From NCBI RefSeq assembly GCF_019880245.1, contig NZ_CP082286.1, positions 948,521 through 1,012,520 of the forward strand: a stretch of DNA of 64,000 nt, given 5' to 3'. The position numbers and the translations under genes were made by a program. The first letter of the stretch is position 1, and every line of letters begins with the position of its first letter. This stretch comes from Halobaculum roseum (lineage in GTDB: Archaea; Halobacteriota; Halobacteria; Halobacteriales; Haloferacaceae). Positions 1-8,465 of this stretch are shown one piece after another. Under the pieces are notes generated by a model, which searched no databases, was not told the DNA's origin, and was given only the letters and a program-made list of their open reading frames with translations.

Positions 1-2
1 AC

Positions 3-470
3 GAGTGGCGGCCGGCAGACAGAGAACCACCGCCAGCGCACTACCATCCCGCTACGGAGGAGCGTTTCGTCGTTCACGAGGGACACCTCGTCGTGCAGAT
101 CAACGGAATCGACAACCGCATCGACGCGGGTGAGGAGATCGTCGTCCCTGCGGGGGAACCCCACGTCTCGTACACGGAGGCAGAATCCACTCACTTCCGA
201 CGCGAAGTTGCTCCACCCGGACGGTGGCGGGAGGCACTGACCGCGCGGTTCGGCGCCGCGCACGCCCACGGCGATCACTCGGGCTTCAGCAACCTGCTTC
301 AGACGCTCCTGCTGCTTCGGGAGTATCCGGATGTGGTCGTTCCTGCACGGCCGCCACGCTCCGTCCAGCGTGTCCTGTTTCCGGTTCTCGCCGCGGTCGC
401 CCGGGTGACGGGCCGGACGGCTCACTGCCCGTATCCACAGGAGAATGTGCCCCGGGAGGAAGTACACTGA
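3..470 (+). CDS. Cupin-domain protein, 5' end cut off by the window edge
   Basis: The reading frame is open from base 3, so the gene starts outside the window. A GTG at 93 is in frame but would cut the fold in half. Before it the frame encodes cupin motif 1 (H-Y-H then E, about bases 39-60). After it comes motif 2 (G-x5-P-x-G-x2-H, about bases 132-168). His and Glu of motif 1 and His of motif 2 are the usual metal ligands. The C-terminal part is hydrophobic and carries no motif I know. The ligand or reaction cannot be told. It converges on the SnoaL-like gene, 88 bases away. Confidence 0.75.
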   Translation, partial: EWRPADREPPPAHYHPATEERFVVHEGHLVVQINGIDNRIDAGEEIVVPAGEPHVSYTEAESTHFRREVAPPGRWREALTARFGAAHAHGDHSGFSNLLQTLLLLREYPDVVVPARPPRSVQRVLFPVLAAVARVTGRTAHCPYPQENVPREEVH

Positions 471-558
471 ACAGTACTGTCGTGTTCCGGACCCTGGAAA
501 CACCACCACGTGGGCGTTCCAGTAAGACACGAGCGAGAAGGTGAGAGACACGCGTGCG

Positions 559-990
559 CTATGCGATCGGCTCGTCGAGTACGTCGAGTTGCTGAAGTGC
601 GGCGAGGAAGTTCCAAGTGGCCCACGTTTCCGCGATCTTCCCGTCCCTGATGCGGTGCATGGCGGTACCGGGAATTTCCATTCTCTCGTCTGTCGGATCG
701 ACACCCCGGAAGACGCCCTCGTGCGTGCCCGTCATCGTCCCTTCGAACGCCACCAGGTCGTCCTCGGCGATGAGTTCGCCAATGAGAACTTCGCTGTCGG
801 GGAACGCCTCGTGGAGTCGCTGTAGTGCCGTAATGAACGGCTCCGGACCCTGTTCGGCAACGTCAGCATCCGGATCGTGTCGCGTATAATCGGCGGTGAA
901 CAGCTCTCTCACCTTGTCGTAGTTCTGGGCGTTCGCCTCGCTGATGAACCGCCGAACGAGTTCTTTGTTCTCTTGAACTGTTGTTGCCAT
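559..990 (-). CDS. SnoaL-like / NTF2-fold protein (ester-cyclase type)
   Basis: A 143-residue protein of the length and pattern of SnoaL-like polyketide cyclases in the NTF2-like superfamily. It has an N-terminal helix with NKELVRRF, a central part with hydrophobic strands, and a late H-R-x-R-D-G-K-I-x-E-x-W segment typical of the fold. Haloarchaea do not make the polyketides of the name-giving enzyme, so it is probably a small-molecule hydrolase, isomerase or binding protein. Its start at 990 faces the FilR1-type regulator across a 274-base divergent region, which suggests, but does not show, regulation by it. Confidence 0.8.
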   Translation of the reverse strand: MATTVQENKELVRRFISEANAQNYDKVRELFTADYTRHDPDADVAEQGPEPFITALQRLHEAFPDSEVLIGELIAEDDLVAFEGTMTGTHEGVFRGVDPTDERMEIPGTAMHRIRDGKIAETWATWNFLAALQQLDVLDEPIA

Positions 991-1233
991 AGGTTCTCCG
1001 CGGAGTCACGGACTCCACATCTATCTCGGCGGAGGAGGCTATTCGCAATATCCCCTGAACACTGCTCACAGTGTGAACGAAGCATTCGAGACGAGAATGG
1101 CCCTATCCAGCGAACTGCTCGGGGACGGCTCCGATCTGTTGGGCCATTCCGAAAGTGGCGTACACTTCCCCGGTTTCAGCTATCTGGCCGTTTCCCCGAT
1201 CGATCGACATCCCCGCGAGGCGGTCACCCTATG

Positions 1234-1240
1234 CTATTTA
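1234..1240 (+). promoter_or_regulatory. TATA-like box of the FilR1-type regulator gene
   Basis: CTATTTA lies 25-31 bases before the ATG at 1265, the distance for transcription starting at or next to the start codon. It favours 1265 over the upstream in-frame ATG at 1073. Confidence 0.5.
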
Positions 1241-1264
1241 GTGTGGTATGTGTTATCAATATAC

Positions 1265-2125
1265 ATGAACTCGGCACTCGATGACGTCGCGTTTCTTGCG
1301 TTGTCCGAGAACCGAATCGACCTCCTCACGGTGCTGAGCGACGAGCGAACGCACACGCGTGACGAGTTGATGGATGCCACCGATGCTTCGCGCCCGACGC
1401 TCGCGCGGATTCTCGACGACTTCGAAGCGCGTGTCTGGATCACCCAGCACGGACAGAGCGCACGGATCACGTCACTCGGTACGTGGGTTCACGACGAGTT
1501 CACCGACCTACTGGAGATGATGGACACCGCACGACAACTGCGCACCGTCGAACAGTGGCTCTCGACGGACACGCTGGCATTCGAGCTGAGTTGTCTCACC
1601 GATGCAACAGTCACGCTGCCAAGCCGGAACAATCCGCTCGCGCCGATGCTCCGCGCGAGCGAGCTTGAGCGCACTGCTCGGCAGTCAAGGGTCCTTACAC
1701 ATGCGCTCCCGGTCCCGTGTCTGAACGCACACTGGGAGGCGATCACGACCGGTACCCATCAGTTCGAGGCAGTGGTCACACCGAACGTCGTCGAAACGAT
1801 GACCGAGCCGGCACACCGTTCACAGTTCACGGATATTCTCACAGATGACCAAGCAACCGTGTTCGTCGCCGACGAACCCATTGCAGATGTTGTCGGGATT
1901 AACGATGGCGTCGTGTACTTTGGAATCGATGACGACAAGGGCGCTCCGCTCGCTCTGATCGAAACCGACGACGAGACGGTTCGTAATTGGGCCGAGGAGA
2001 GGTTCGAGTCGTATCAGGAGACCTCCTCACTCTTGACACACGACAGATTTGTACAGAGACAGGAGACGACGCACGATCCGGAGCGGATACAGGAGCGTAT
2101 GTGTGCTGAAACATCTGATAGATGA
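1265..2125 (+). CDS. HTH transcriptional regulator, FilR1/DUF1724 type
   Basis: A 286-residue predicted DNA-binding regulator. Residues about 10-80 form a winged helix-turn-helix (RIDLLTVLSD, then DELMDATDASRPTLARIL). The rest matches the FilR1 middle-domain layout common in haloarchaeal regulators, ending in a segment rich in I-G-I-N-D-G-V-V-Y and A-L-I-E. The frame is open back to 1073, but a TATA-like box just before 1265 and the usual family length support the shorter start. The target is unknown; the divergent SnoaL-like gene is the obvious candidate. Confidence 0.8.
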   Translation: MNSALDDVAFLALSENRIDLLTVLSDERTHTRDELMDATDASRPTLARILDDFEARVWITQHGQSARITSLGTWVHDEFTDLLEMMDTARQLRTVEQWLSTDTLAFELSCLTDATVTLPSRNNPLAPMLRASELERTARQSRVLTHALPVPCLNAHWEAITTGTHQFEAVVTPNVVETMTEPAHRSQFTDILTDDQATVFVADEPIADVVGINDGVVYFGIDDDKGAPLALIETDDETVRNWAEERFESYQETSSLLTHDRFVQRQETTHDPERIQERMCAETSDR

Positions 2126-2522
2126 TATTCCTACCTCACAAGATACAGAGCGGAGATATCGCATCGAAGGCGCACATATCTGTATTGAGCGGTAGATGCA
2201 ACTGTTGTGAGACGGTCGAACCGGAGCCTGCAGCGCCGATAGATTTTCGGTACAATAATCGCCCGACGGTGGGCGATTCCCGGTCGAGCGGGCCTGATTT
2301 CGCGTTCGTTTCGACGCCCGCTTGGGTGAGTGGATCTCTCAGGTGTTCGCGTCCAGCCAAACTCGTCCCGTTCCAGAGGATCGATCGCCGATCGACACAA
2401 CACCCTCCCGATCAGTCGGGACGATCGTGTTCACATCGCCAGATTCGTGTCGCGCTCGTTCACGAAGCGGGACTCATCCAGTGACTCAGGGCGGGTCGTC
2501 GCCGGGGTACTGCGTGGGATCG
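2126..2522. other. Intergenic stretch without a supported gene
   Basis: About 400 bases between the regulator and the convergent glycosyltransferase. The first 150 bases are AT-richer than the surroundings. Open frames here lack haloarchaeal coding character. A short inverted repeat (TCCCGA, four-base loop, TCGGGA) lies near 2408-2423 and could act in transcript ends. Nothing else seen. Confidence 0.5.
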
Positions 2523-3437
2523 CTACTCGACGACCTCGACGTCGAACTTCCCGCGCCAGCGATAGCGCCGGCCGCCCCAGACGAACGTCCGGCGGACGAG
2601 CCCGTAGAAGAGGAGGGGGACGAACACGAACAGCGACGGATAGGCCAGCACGGCCGTCCACCGACGAACGCCAAGCACCTCGTTGACGGCGAGGTGCACC
2701 AGCGTCAGAATCACCGCCGCAGGCAACGGAGCCGACACCGCACCCACGAGGACGAGCAGCGAAAAGACGCATATCCCGGCGACGGTCCCGGGGAAGTGCC
2801 ACCGGAGGATCTGCGTCCACCGGACCGGGCGCTCGACCGCCTCGCGGATGGTTCCCCCGATGGGGACGATCCGCGTCCGGCCGACCGTCGTCACCTGGAG
2901 GTACTCCATGAGGAGTCCATCGTCACTGACGGTCCGCCGAAGGTCGTCGAGAAACGCGGCCTCGTCGATGTCGGTTCGCTCGAACACGACCGCGCCGCCC
3001 CAGATCTGATTGCCGAGGTAGAGGCCCAGCGAGCCAGCCGATGCGTACAGCGGTTCGAGGAGCACCGAAAGGGGGTCTCGCCCGACGAAGTACGGCACCT
3101 CCGACACCGGCCCGTACGTCTCGTAGTCCGCGGTGAAGGTCGCCAGCCAGTCCGGGGGATGGTGGAAGTCGTCGTCCGTCCAGACGAGCCGGTCGTGGCG
3201 CGCGGCCTCCATCCCGGCAGCGATGGCGTTGGCCTTTCCCGAGCACTGCTCCGGTTCACCGGCCGCGACGAGGCGGACGCCCTCGGGGTGGTCGTTCCGT
3301 TCGGCGACGGGGTCGTCCTCGTCGTCGTGGACGATCAACAGTTCGTCGCCGGCCCCGAGTTGGGCGGCCAACTCCGCGCACGCGTCAGTCCACCGCGTCG
3401 TCGGCAGGATGACGCTCGTCGGCGGCCGGTCGGACAT
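2523..3437 (-). CDS. Membrane glycosyltransferase family 2 (ceramide-glucosyltransferase-like)
   Basis: A 304-residue predicted sugar transferase. The N-terminal half is a GT2 fold: early strand SVILPTTRW, nucleotide-binding region, then WTDDDFHHPPDW holding the acidic DxD-type metal site, and later VSDDGLLMEYL. The C-terminal third has two or three hydrophobic spans (about 215-280), so the enzyme sits in the membrane and probably uses a lipid-linked acceptor. The ATG at 3437 is preceded at about 25-30 bases by an ATTTATCT box, so I take it over longer starts. Donor and acceptor are unknown. Confidence 0.82.
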   Translation of the reverse strand: MSDRPPTSVILPTTRWTDACAELAAQLGAGDELLIVHDDEDDPVAERNDHPEGVRLVAAGEPEQCSGKANAIAAGMEAARHDRLVWTDDDFHHPPDWLATFTADYETYGPVSEVPYFVGRDPLSVLLEPLYASAGSLGLYLGNQIWGGAVVFERTDIDEAAFLDDLRRTVSDDGLLMEYLQVTTVGRTRIVPIGGTIREAVERPVRWTQILRWHFPGTVAGICVFSLLVLVGAVSAPLPAAVILTLVHLAVNEVLGVRRWTAVLAYPSLFVFVPLLFYGLVRRTFVWGGRRYRWRGKFDVEVVE

Positions 3438-3627
3438 GGTAGTGACCTCTGATGACGGAAAGATAAATGGACGGTTCCCCCCGACCCGGTACGTCCGGGA
3501 CGAACCGCTGCCGTATTCAGCACGCCCGTAGCGGCCGGAGGAAATCGAACGGGGGAAATGAGCCGACCCGCTCGCGAGGTTCCCGAGAGCCGAATCTTCA
3601 TGTCCCCGCCGTCGAAAGCCGGGTTCG

Positions 3628-4887
3628 ATGGCAAGCGCGGCGCGCTCGCTGACGGAACCGCAGGTCCTCGCGCACACGAAGCGCCGCCTCTTCCCGGAGG
3701 ACGCCGACGACGGGTACGCCGTCGTCGACACGCAGTTCGCCTCGAATCGGTGGCTCGCCGACGGAGCGATCGATTCGAGCGTCACGGAACTGCTCGCGCC
3801 GTTCAACCACGTCCGCGTCGGGTCGGGCTACCCGGACCTGGTCGGCGTTCGCGTCCTCGATCCGGACCTGCTAGCCGTCGACCGGCTGGGGGAGGAGCCG
3901 CCGCTCGTCGCCGTCGAGGCGAAGGGGTACGACGACCGCGGCGGCGTCGACGTGGAACGCGGCGTCGTCCAGGCGTACGACCGACTCGACGAGGCCAACG
4001 CCGTGTACGTCGCGGCGCCCGTCGCCTCGATCGGCGGGTCGGTCCGGACGCTCGCACGCGAACTCAACGTCGGCGTCCTCGCCGTCGACGCCGACGGCTC
4101 GGTCGACGCCGTCGAGGTGCCGCGCGTCGTCGGCAACCGGACGACGAGCGAGACGACCGCGATCCGGTTTCAGGCGAGCGCCCAGGGCGTCGCCGACAAG
4201 TCGTTCGGCCTCAACCACCCGAAGAACTACCTCGCGTATCCGCTGGCGCTGTACCACCCCGACGAGACGGGGCGCGTGCTCTCCGAGCACGTCGTTCGCG
4301 CCGTCGACGCCGCTCGCACCGGCGCCGCGTTTCTGAACCTCGTCGAGGAGCGACCCGACGGGGTGCGGTTGACGCCGCTGGGGAGGGAAGTGGTGAGGTT
4401 CGCGCTCGCGGAGTACGGCTCAGTCGAGTCCGCGTTGGCCGACTTCGACGAGTGGAAGCGGTCACGGAGGCGGTTTTCCGACATCGCGCCAAAGTGGGGG
4501 CTGCTCACCCGTCGGGTGGTCTACGCGTATCCGGCGACGCAACTGCTCGTCGAGGAGCTCCAGCGCCTCCACGAGGACGGCGTCCCAGAGCCGACGCTGC
4601 CGCAGGTCGTCGAGTACCTCCACGAGCTGCACCCCTCGTTCACGGTCGAGCTGTTCGTCCGCGGCGACGACGACGTTCGGGGGCGCGTGTTGGACGCTGA
4701 CGGCGAACTACAGCGCGCGGAACTGACCGACGGGAACGTGTATCACGCGCCCACGGTGTTCCAACTCAAGGCGATGCTGTATCACGCGGGAATTCTGACG
4801 ACCCGCGGAACCGAGCCCTCGAACCTGGATCCGACGGCCGACACGTGGGCGCTCCGGGAGCAGGTGACCCCTACCGAGCCCCGGTAG
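3628..4887 (+). CDS. Uncharacterised protein with a PD-(D/E)XK nuclease-like N-terminal domain
   Basis: A 419-residue haloarchaeal protein I cannot name. Residues about 60-115 carry a G-Y-P-D-L strand followed after some 30 residues by VAVEAKG, the D...ExK layout of the PD-(D/E)XK nuclease superfamily. Nearby VVQAYDRL resembles the helix that follows that core. The remainder is helical and includes a winged-helix-like stretch (about 225-270). No methyltransferase or defence partner lies beside it. It could be a DNA-repair or restriction-like nuclease, or a regulator that has reused the fold; catalysis is inferred from three residues only. Confidence 0.7.
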   Translation: MASAARSLTEPQVLAHTKRRLFPEDADDGYAVVDTQFASNRWLADGAIDSSVTELLAPFNHVRVGSGYPDLVGVRVLDPDLLAVDRLGEEPPLVAVEAKGYDDRGGVDVERGVVQAYDRLDEANAVYVAAPVASIGGSVRTLARELNVGVLAVDADGSVDAVEVPRVVGNRTTSETTAIRFQASAQGVADKSFGLNHPKNYLAYPLALYHPDETGRVLSEHVVRAVDAARTGAAFLNLVEERPDGVRLTPLGREVVRFALAEYGSVESALADFDEWKRSRRRFSDIAPKWGLLTRRVVYAYPATQLLVEELQRLHEDGVPEPTLPQVVEYLHELHPSFTVELFVRGDDDVRGRVLDADGELQRAELTDGNVYHAPTVFQLKAMLYHAGILTTRGTEPSNLDPTADTWALREQVTPTEPR

Positions 4888-5108
4888 CTGCTGATCCGGG
4901 CGAACGGTCGCGTTCGTGGACGACGGGTTCGCCTCCGAGCGACGAGTCGGCGAAGGACACCCTACCGCCGCAAGGGTGAGCCTGTTATCGGGGTTCGCGG
5001 TCCCGATCGGCGAGCGTGTGGAGTCGGTCGGCTGACAGTACCGCAGCCCGTGACCGACCGTACCGAGCCCCGCTCGACTCATAACAAAGCCTCGGCGACG
5101 CGTCACGG

Positions 5109-5135
5109 GTCACGCGTGACGGACCAGTCCGTCAC
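5109..5135. promoter_or_regulatory. Two overlapping palindromes before the AhpD-like gene
   Basis: GTCACGCGTGAC (5109-5120) is a perfect 12-base palindrome. It overlaps GTGACGGAC-CA-GTCCGTCAC (5116-5135), a perfect nine-base inverted repeat with a two-base loop. They end 14 bases before the ATG at 5150, with an AT-rich TATA-like CATAACAAAG near 5084-5093. The position suits a repressor operator or an RNA hairpin in the leader; I cannot tell which. Confidence 0.4.
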
Positions 5136-5149
5136 CGGAGACAACAGAG

Positions 5150-5566
5150 ATGGCGACAACATCGACGGCGGACTCGTACGACGACACCGTGACGGAGATC
5201 GAGGAGACGCTCGGCATGGTTCCGGGCTTCTTCGGCGACATGCACCGTGACGACCTGGTCAACGAGTGGCCGACGTTCAAGCGGATGGCGCTGGGTGAGA
5301 CGACGATCCCGGCCAAGTATAAGGAACTGATCAACCTCGCGGTCGCGGCGAACCTGAAGTGCCCGTACTGCGTTCACTTCCACCGCGAGGCGGCGAAACT
5401 ACACGGCGCGACCGACGAGGAGCTGACGGAGCTGTCGTTCCTCGCCGGCTACACGCCGCGGTACAGCAGCATGCTCCACGCACAGGAGTACGACCTCGAG
5501 ACGTTCGAGTCCGAGGTCGAGCAGATCGGCGCCCACCTCCAGTCGCACCTGGCGGCTGACGACTGA
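5150..5566 (+). CDS. AhpD-like carboxymuconolactone decarboxylase family protein
   Basis: A 138-residue protein with the AhpD signature E-x11-C-x2-C-x3-H: E59, C71, C74 and H78 (CPYCVHFH). In AhpD-type proteins the two cysteines and the histidine carry out thiol-dependent peroxide or disulfide chemistry, so a cytoplasmic redox role is likely. The true decarboxylases of the family lack the CxxC. The length fits a single-domain member. It stands alone, after a pair of striking palindromes. Confidence 0.85.
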   Translation: MATTSTADSYDDTVTEIEETLGMVPGFFGDMHRDDLVNEWPTFKRMALGETTIPAKYKELINLAVAANLKCPYCVHFHREAAKLHGATDEELTELSFLAGYTPRYSSMLHAQEYDLETFESEVEQIGAHLQSHLAADD

Positions 5567-5597
5567 TCGCCGAGTGCGATTTTCGTCGACTCCGGCC

Positions 5598-5813
5598 TTA
5601 CTCCTCGTCCAGCAGTCCCATGTCCTCGACGACCAGATCGGCGATCCGGTCGGCGAGCGCGGGGTCGACGGCGGCGACGTCCTCGCCGTCGTGGCGCGTC
5701 TCGTTGTGTCGCTCCAGCTGGTCGGCGAGGTCCGACAGCGGGACGCGCGTCCGGGTGTCGCACTCCTCGCAGACGATGGGTACTGTGGGGTCGCCGTCCC
5801 CGTCGGTGGACAT
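5598..5813 (-). CDS. Small zinc-finger-like protein (C2H2 arrangement)
   Basis: A 71-residue acidic protein. C15-x2-C18 is followed by H36-x4-H41, a spacing that could hold one zinc ion like a C2H2 finger. The C-terminal half is helical and acidic. I use the ATG at 5813; an in-frame ATG 27 bases upstream would add only a short tail. It may bind nucleic acid or protein. A second small protein with nearly the same arrangement lies at 53060-53200. Confidence 0.65.
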   Translation of the reverse strand: MSTDGDGDPTVPIVCEECDTRTRVPLSDLADQLERHNETRHDGEDVAAVDPALADRIADLVVEDMGLLDEE

Positions 5814-5917
5814 ACACGGCGCTCGCGCGGGGATCGTCATGAACGGGTCGGTTCGGTCGTCCGGAACGGCCGGCGTCGCCGCGGGCGGAACTCCGGACCA
5901 CGCGGCCGCCGCGTCGG

Positions 5918-7177
5918 TTACTCCAGCCGCGTGGGATCGACCTCGTCGCCGAGCGCGGCGAGGCGGTCGGCGGTCGAGATCCCGGACAGCAACACCGTGA
6001 CCCGGAACTCCTCGGCGGTCGGGTCGGGGTAGTCGCCCCAGCGGATCTCGGGCACGCCGGTCCCCTCCTCGATGAGACTGCGCGCGCGTTCGAGCCCGCG
6101 GCGACTGAGCCACGCCGGCGGCGCGTGGAAGACGACGGCCGCCCGCGACGCGCTGGTGAGATCGCACGGGAGGCTGAGCTGATGTGAGATCGCCTTCCGG
6201 GCGGCGTTGGTCGCGACCGACACCGCCTCGCCCTCGTCGACCGCGGGGCCGTCAGCGCCGCCGATGCGGTCGATCAGGCCGCCGACGAACCCCTCGCGGC
6301 GGCCGTTCTCCACCTCGGCCCCCGCGGAGCCGAGCGCCGTGACGCCGCCGGCGCCGAGGGTGTTCGTCAGCTCGCTGGCGTCGAGCACGCGCTCGGGCGT
6401 CGGGTCCGCCGTCTCGCCGGCGGCCAGAAGCGAGCCGAGCCGCCCCGCCACGGCGTCGTCCAGCCGCGGCCACGCCGCCGCGTAGGAGGCGCCGCTGGCG
6501 CGCCACACGTCGAGATCGGCGAGCAGGAGGTCGTCGCTCGCGGCCGAGAGCGCGCGAACCGCGCCCGCGGCGTTGGACGAGAGCGGGCGGTCGGGCCGAC
6601 CCGAACGGCCCGACGGATCTGGCCGGCCGTCAGCGTCGCCGTTGCCGGCGGCGGCGGCGTTGCCGTTGTCGTCGCCGTTGCCGTCGCCGGAACCATGCGA
6701 TCGCCTCGGCCCGTCCCTCGTCGCGTCGGTGGCGGCGCCGTCGCCGCCGGACTCGGCGACGCCCGGGAGCACCCCGAGCGCGTACACCGGCGTGCCCGTC
6801 ACCTGTCCGAGCAGGTCGACGACCGCCGGGGCGACGCCGGCGGCGGTGCCGCCGCCGAGCGCGGCGCACACGAGCGCGGCGTCCGTTCGCCCGACCGGGA
6901 GCGAGTCGACCGCCGCCTGGAGCTCCGGGCGCTCCTCGCGGGCGATCTCCGACGCGAGGTTCGCGTCGCCGGCGGTGCCCTCGCCCTCGGTGTGGACCGC
7001 GCCGATCAGATGGCGGTCGTCCTCGTCGACGCGTTCCAGCGCAGCGAGGTCGCCCGCGTCGGTGTCGATCGCGACCGCGTCGGCGACGTAGTCGACGGCG
7101 CGTCCCCCCTCGTCCGTCAGCAGCGCGTCCGCCAGCGCGGTGCCGCCGCCGCCGACGCCGACGATTCCGATCTGCAT
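5918..7177 (-). CDS. Divergent FtsZ/tubulin-superfamily GTPase-like protein
   Basis: A 419-residue protein aligning in order with FtsZ/CetZ landmarks: N-terminal [10 protein letters not shown] (T1 loop), AIDTDAGDL at about 37-45, GGGTAAG at 108-114 in place of GGGTGTG (nucleotide loop), VYALGVLPG, and LDASEL at about 265-270 where FtsZ has its catalytic N-x-D-x-x-D loop. A Gly/Asp/Asn/Arg-rich low-complexity insert (about 142-198) interrupts the GTPase domain. It is neither canonical FtsZ1/FtsZ2 nor a typical CetZ. The changed loops suggest altered or lost GTP turnover. Possible roles are cell shape or division; none is shown. Confidence 0.78.
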   Translation of the reverse strand: MQIGIVGVGGGGTALADALLTDEGGRAVDYVADAVAIDTDAGDLAALERVDEDDRHLIGAVHTEGEGTAGDANLASEIAREERPELQAAVDSLPVGRTDAALVCAALGGGTAAGVAPAVVDLLGQVTGTPVYALGVLPGVAESGGDGAATDATRDGPRRSHGSGDGNGDDNGNAAAAGNGDADGRPDPSGRSGRPDRPLSSNAAGAVRALSAASDDLLLADLDVWRASGASYAAAWPRLDDAVAGRLGSLLAAGETADPTPERVLDASELTNTLGAGGVTALGSAGAEVENGRREGFVGGLIDRIGGADGPAVDEGEAVSVATNAARKAISHQLSLPCDLTSASRAAVVFHAPPAWLSRRGLERARSLIEEGTGVPEIRWGDYPDPTAEEFRVTVLLSGISTADRLAALGDEVDPTRLE

Positions 7178-7337
7178 ATCGAGTGAACGCGGCCCCCGCG
7201 AGTACATAATCGTGATGGAGCCAGTGGTCCGCGATAGTGCTCGGAGGGGATCGGCGCGATCCACACGACTCGCCCAGAACGGCCCGACCCCGGGGGACGG
7301 GGAAAAGCGGTTTGTCGCGCGCCGCCGTGGTCGCCGT

Positions 7338-7883
7338 ATGGTCGAACTCGTGTCCGTCGCCGCCGTCGCCGACAACGGCGTCATCGGCGACGACGGCGAA
7401 CTCCCGTGGCCCTCGATCCCCGAGGACAAACGCCAGTATCGCGACCGGATCGCGGACCATCCGGTGATCCTCGGCCGGACGACGTTCGAGTCGATGCTCG
7501 ACGACCTCCCGGGGTCCGCACAGATCGTCCTCTCGCGCAGCGTCGACTCGGTCGAGGTGGACTCGGCCCGCGTCGCCGCCGACGTGGACGAGGCGGTCGC
7601 GATCGCCGAGTCGCTCGACGCCGACACCGCCTACGTGATCGGCGGGGGCGCGATCTACGAGCTGTTCCAGCCGCACGTCGACCGGATGGCCCTCAGCCGC
7701 GTCCACGGCGAGTACGAGGGCGACACTACCTATCCGGAGTGGGACGAGACCGACTGGGAGCTGATCGAGTCGACCGAGTACGACCGGTTCACGCTGGAGG
7801 AGTGGGTCCGGGTCGACGGCGAGGACGACGCGGACACCGCCGAGGACGCGGACGACGCGGACGACTCGACCGGAGCGTCGTAG
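7338..7883 (+). CDS. folA: Dihydrofolate reductase
   Basis: A 181-residue cytoplasmic enzyme that reduces dihydrofolate to tetrahydrofolate with NADPH. The sequence shows the family pattern: early [19 protein letters not shown] (substrate site), [17 protein letters not shown], and [12 protein letters not shown] for cofactor binding. The C-terminal 20 residues are a run of Asp, Glu and Ala, an added acidic tail. AAAAGCGGTTT near 7302-7312 may be its promoter box. The next gene starts three bases after its stop, so the two are probably co-transcribed. Confidence 0.93.
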   Translation: MVELVSVAAVADNGVIGDDGELPWPSIPEDKRQYRDRIADHPVILGRTTFESMLDDLPGSAQIVLSRSVDSVEVDSARVAADVDEAVAIAESLDADTAYVIGGGAIYELFQPHVDRMALSRVHGEYEGDTTYPEWDETDWELIESTEYDRFTLEEWVRVDGEDDADTAEDADDADDSTGAS

Positions 7884-7885
7884 CC

Positions 7886-8413
7886 GTGCTCCGGCGAACC
7901 CGCGAGACCGCGCCCGCCGGGCTCGTCCCCCTGGCGTGGGGGTTCACGATCGCCGCCCACCTCGGACTCGTCGCCGACCGCCCGGTCCTGATCGCCCATC
8001 TCGTGATGGACGTGCTGCTCGTCGCCTTCGTCGCCCTCTCGTGGTCCGACATGGCCGCGGGGGTCCTCCGGGCGTGGCGACTGGTGATCCTCGCCGGGAT
8101 CCCCGTCACGCTCGCGGGCACGGTCGGCCTCCTCGTCGCCGCCGACCCCGCATCGTCGCCGCTGGTCGCGACCTCGCTCGTCGGCTGGACGTTCCTCCCC
8201 GTGCCCGCGCTGTGGTACACCGGTCGCGAGTCCCGGGGAACCGCACAGACAGTGAACAAAACGGCCGCCGCGCTGTCGCTGGCGGGCGCGCTCGTCTACC
8301 TCGGCGGCCTCGTCGCCGGCGCGGTCCCCGGTTCGGGGATCCGGATCGCGGGCCTCGCGCTCGTCGGCGTCGGGCAGACGGTCGGCATCGTCGACGCGGC
8401 GGTGCGGTACTGA
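7886..8413 (+). CDS. Uncharacterised multi-span membrane protein
   Basis: A 175-residue protein with about five hydrophobic segments (roughly 12-30, 33-52, 62-84, 90-106, 130-170), starting from a GTG right after the dihydrofolate reductase stop. I do not recognise the family; it has no cysteine pairs, acidic membrane residues or other catalytic signs. The tight spacing suggests shared transcription with folA rather than a known shared function. Confidence 0.65.
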   Translation: MLRRTRETAPAGLVPLAWGFTIAAHLGLVADRPVLIAHLVMDVLLVAFVALSWSDMAAGVLRAWRLVILAGIPVTLAGTVGLLVAADPASSPLVATSLVGWTFLPVPALWYTGRESRGTAQTVNKTAAALSLAGALVYLGGLVAGAVPGSGIRIAGLALVGVGQTVGIVDAAVRY

Positions 8414-8465
8414 TTCCGCTCACGATCGGGGGGCGTCCGCCCGGTCCCCGAACGAGGCTCCGTCG

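Noticed and set aside
1073-1264. Longer start for the FilR1-type regulator at 1073
   Set aside because: The extension would include the promoter region with a TATA-like box placed for the ATG at 1265 and has no domain similarity.
2122-2484. 120-codon open frame after the FilR1-type regulator
   Set aside because: Composition is not haloarchaeal (many Arg, Ser and Cys, few Asp and Glu) and no promoter or family match is visible.
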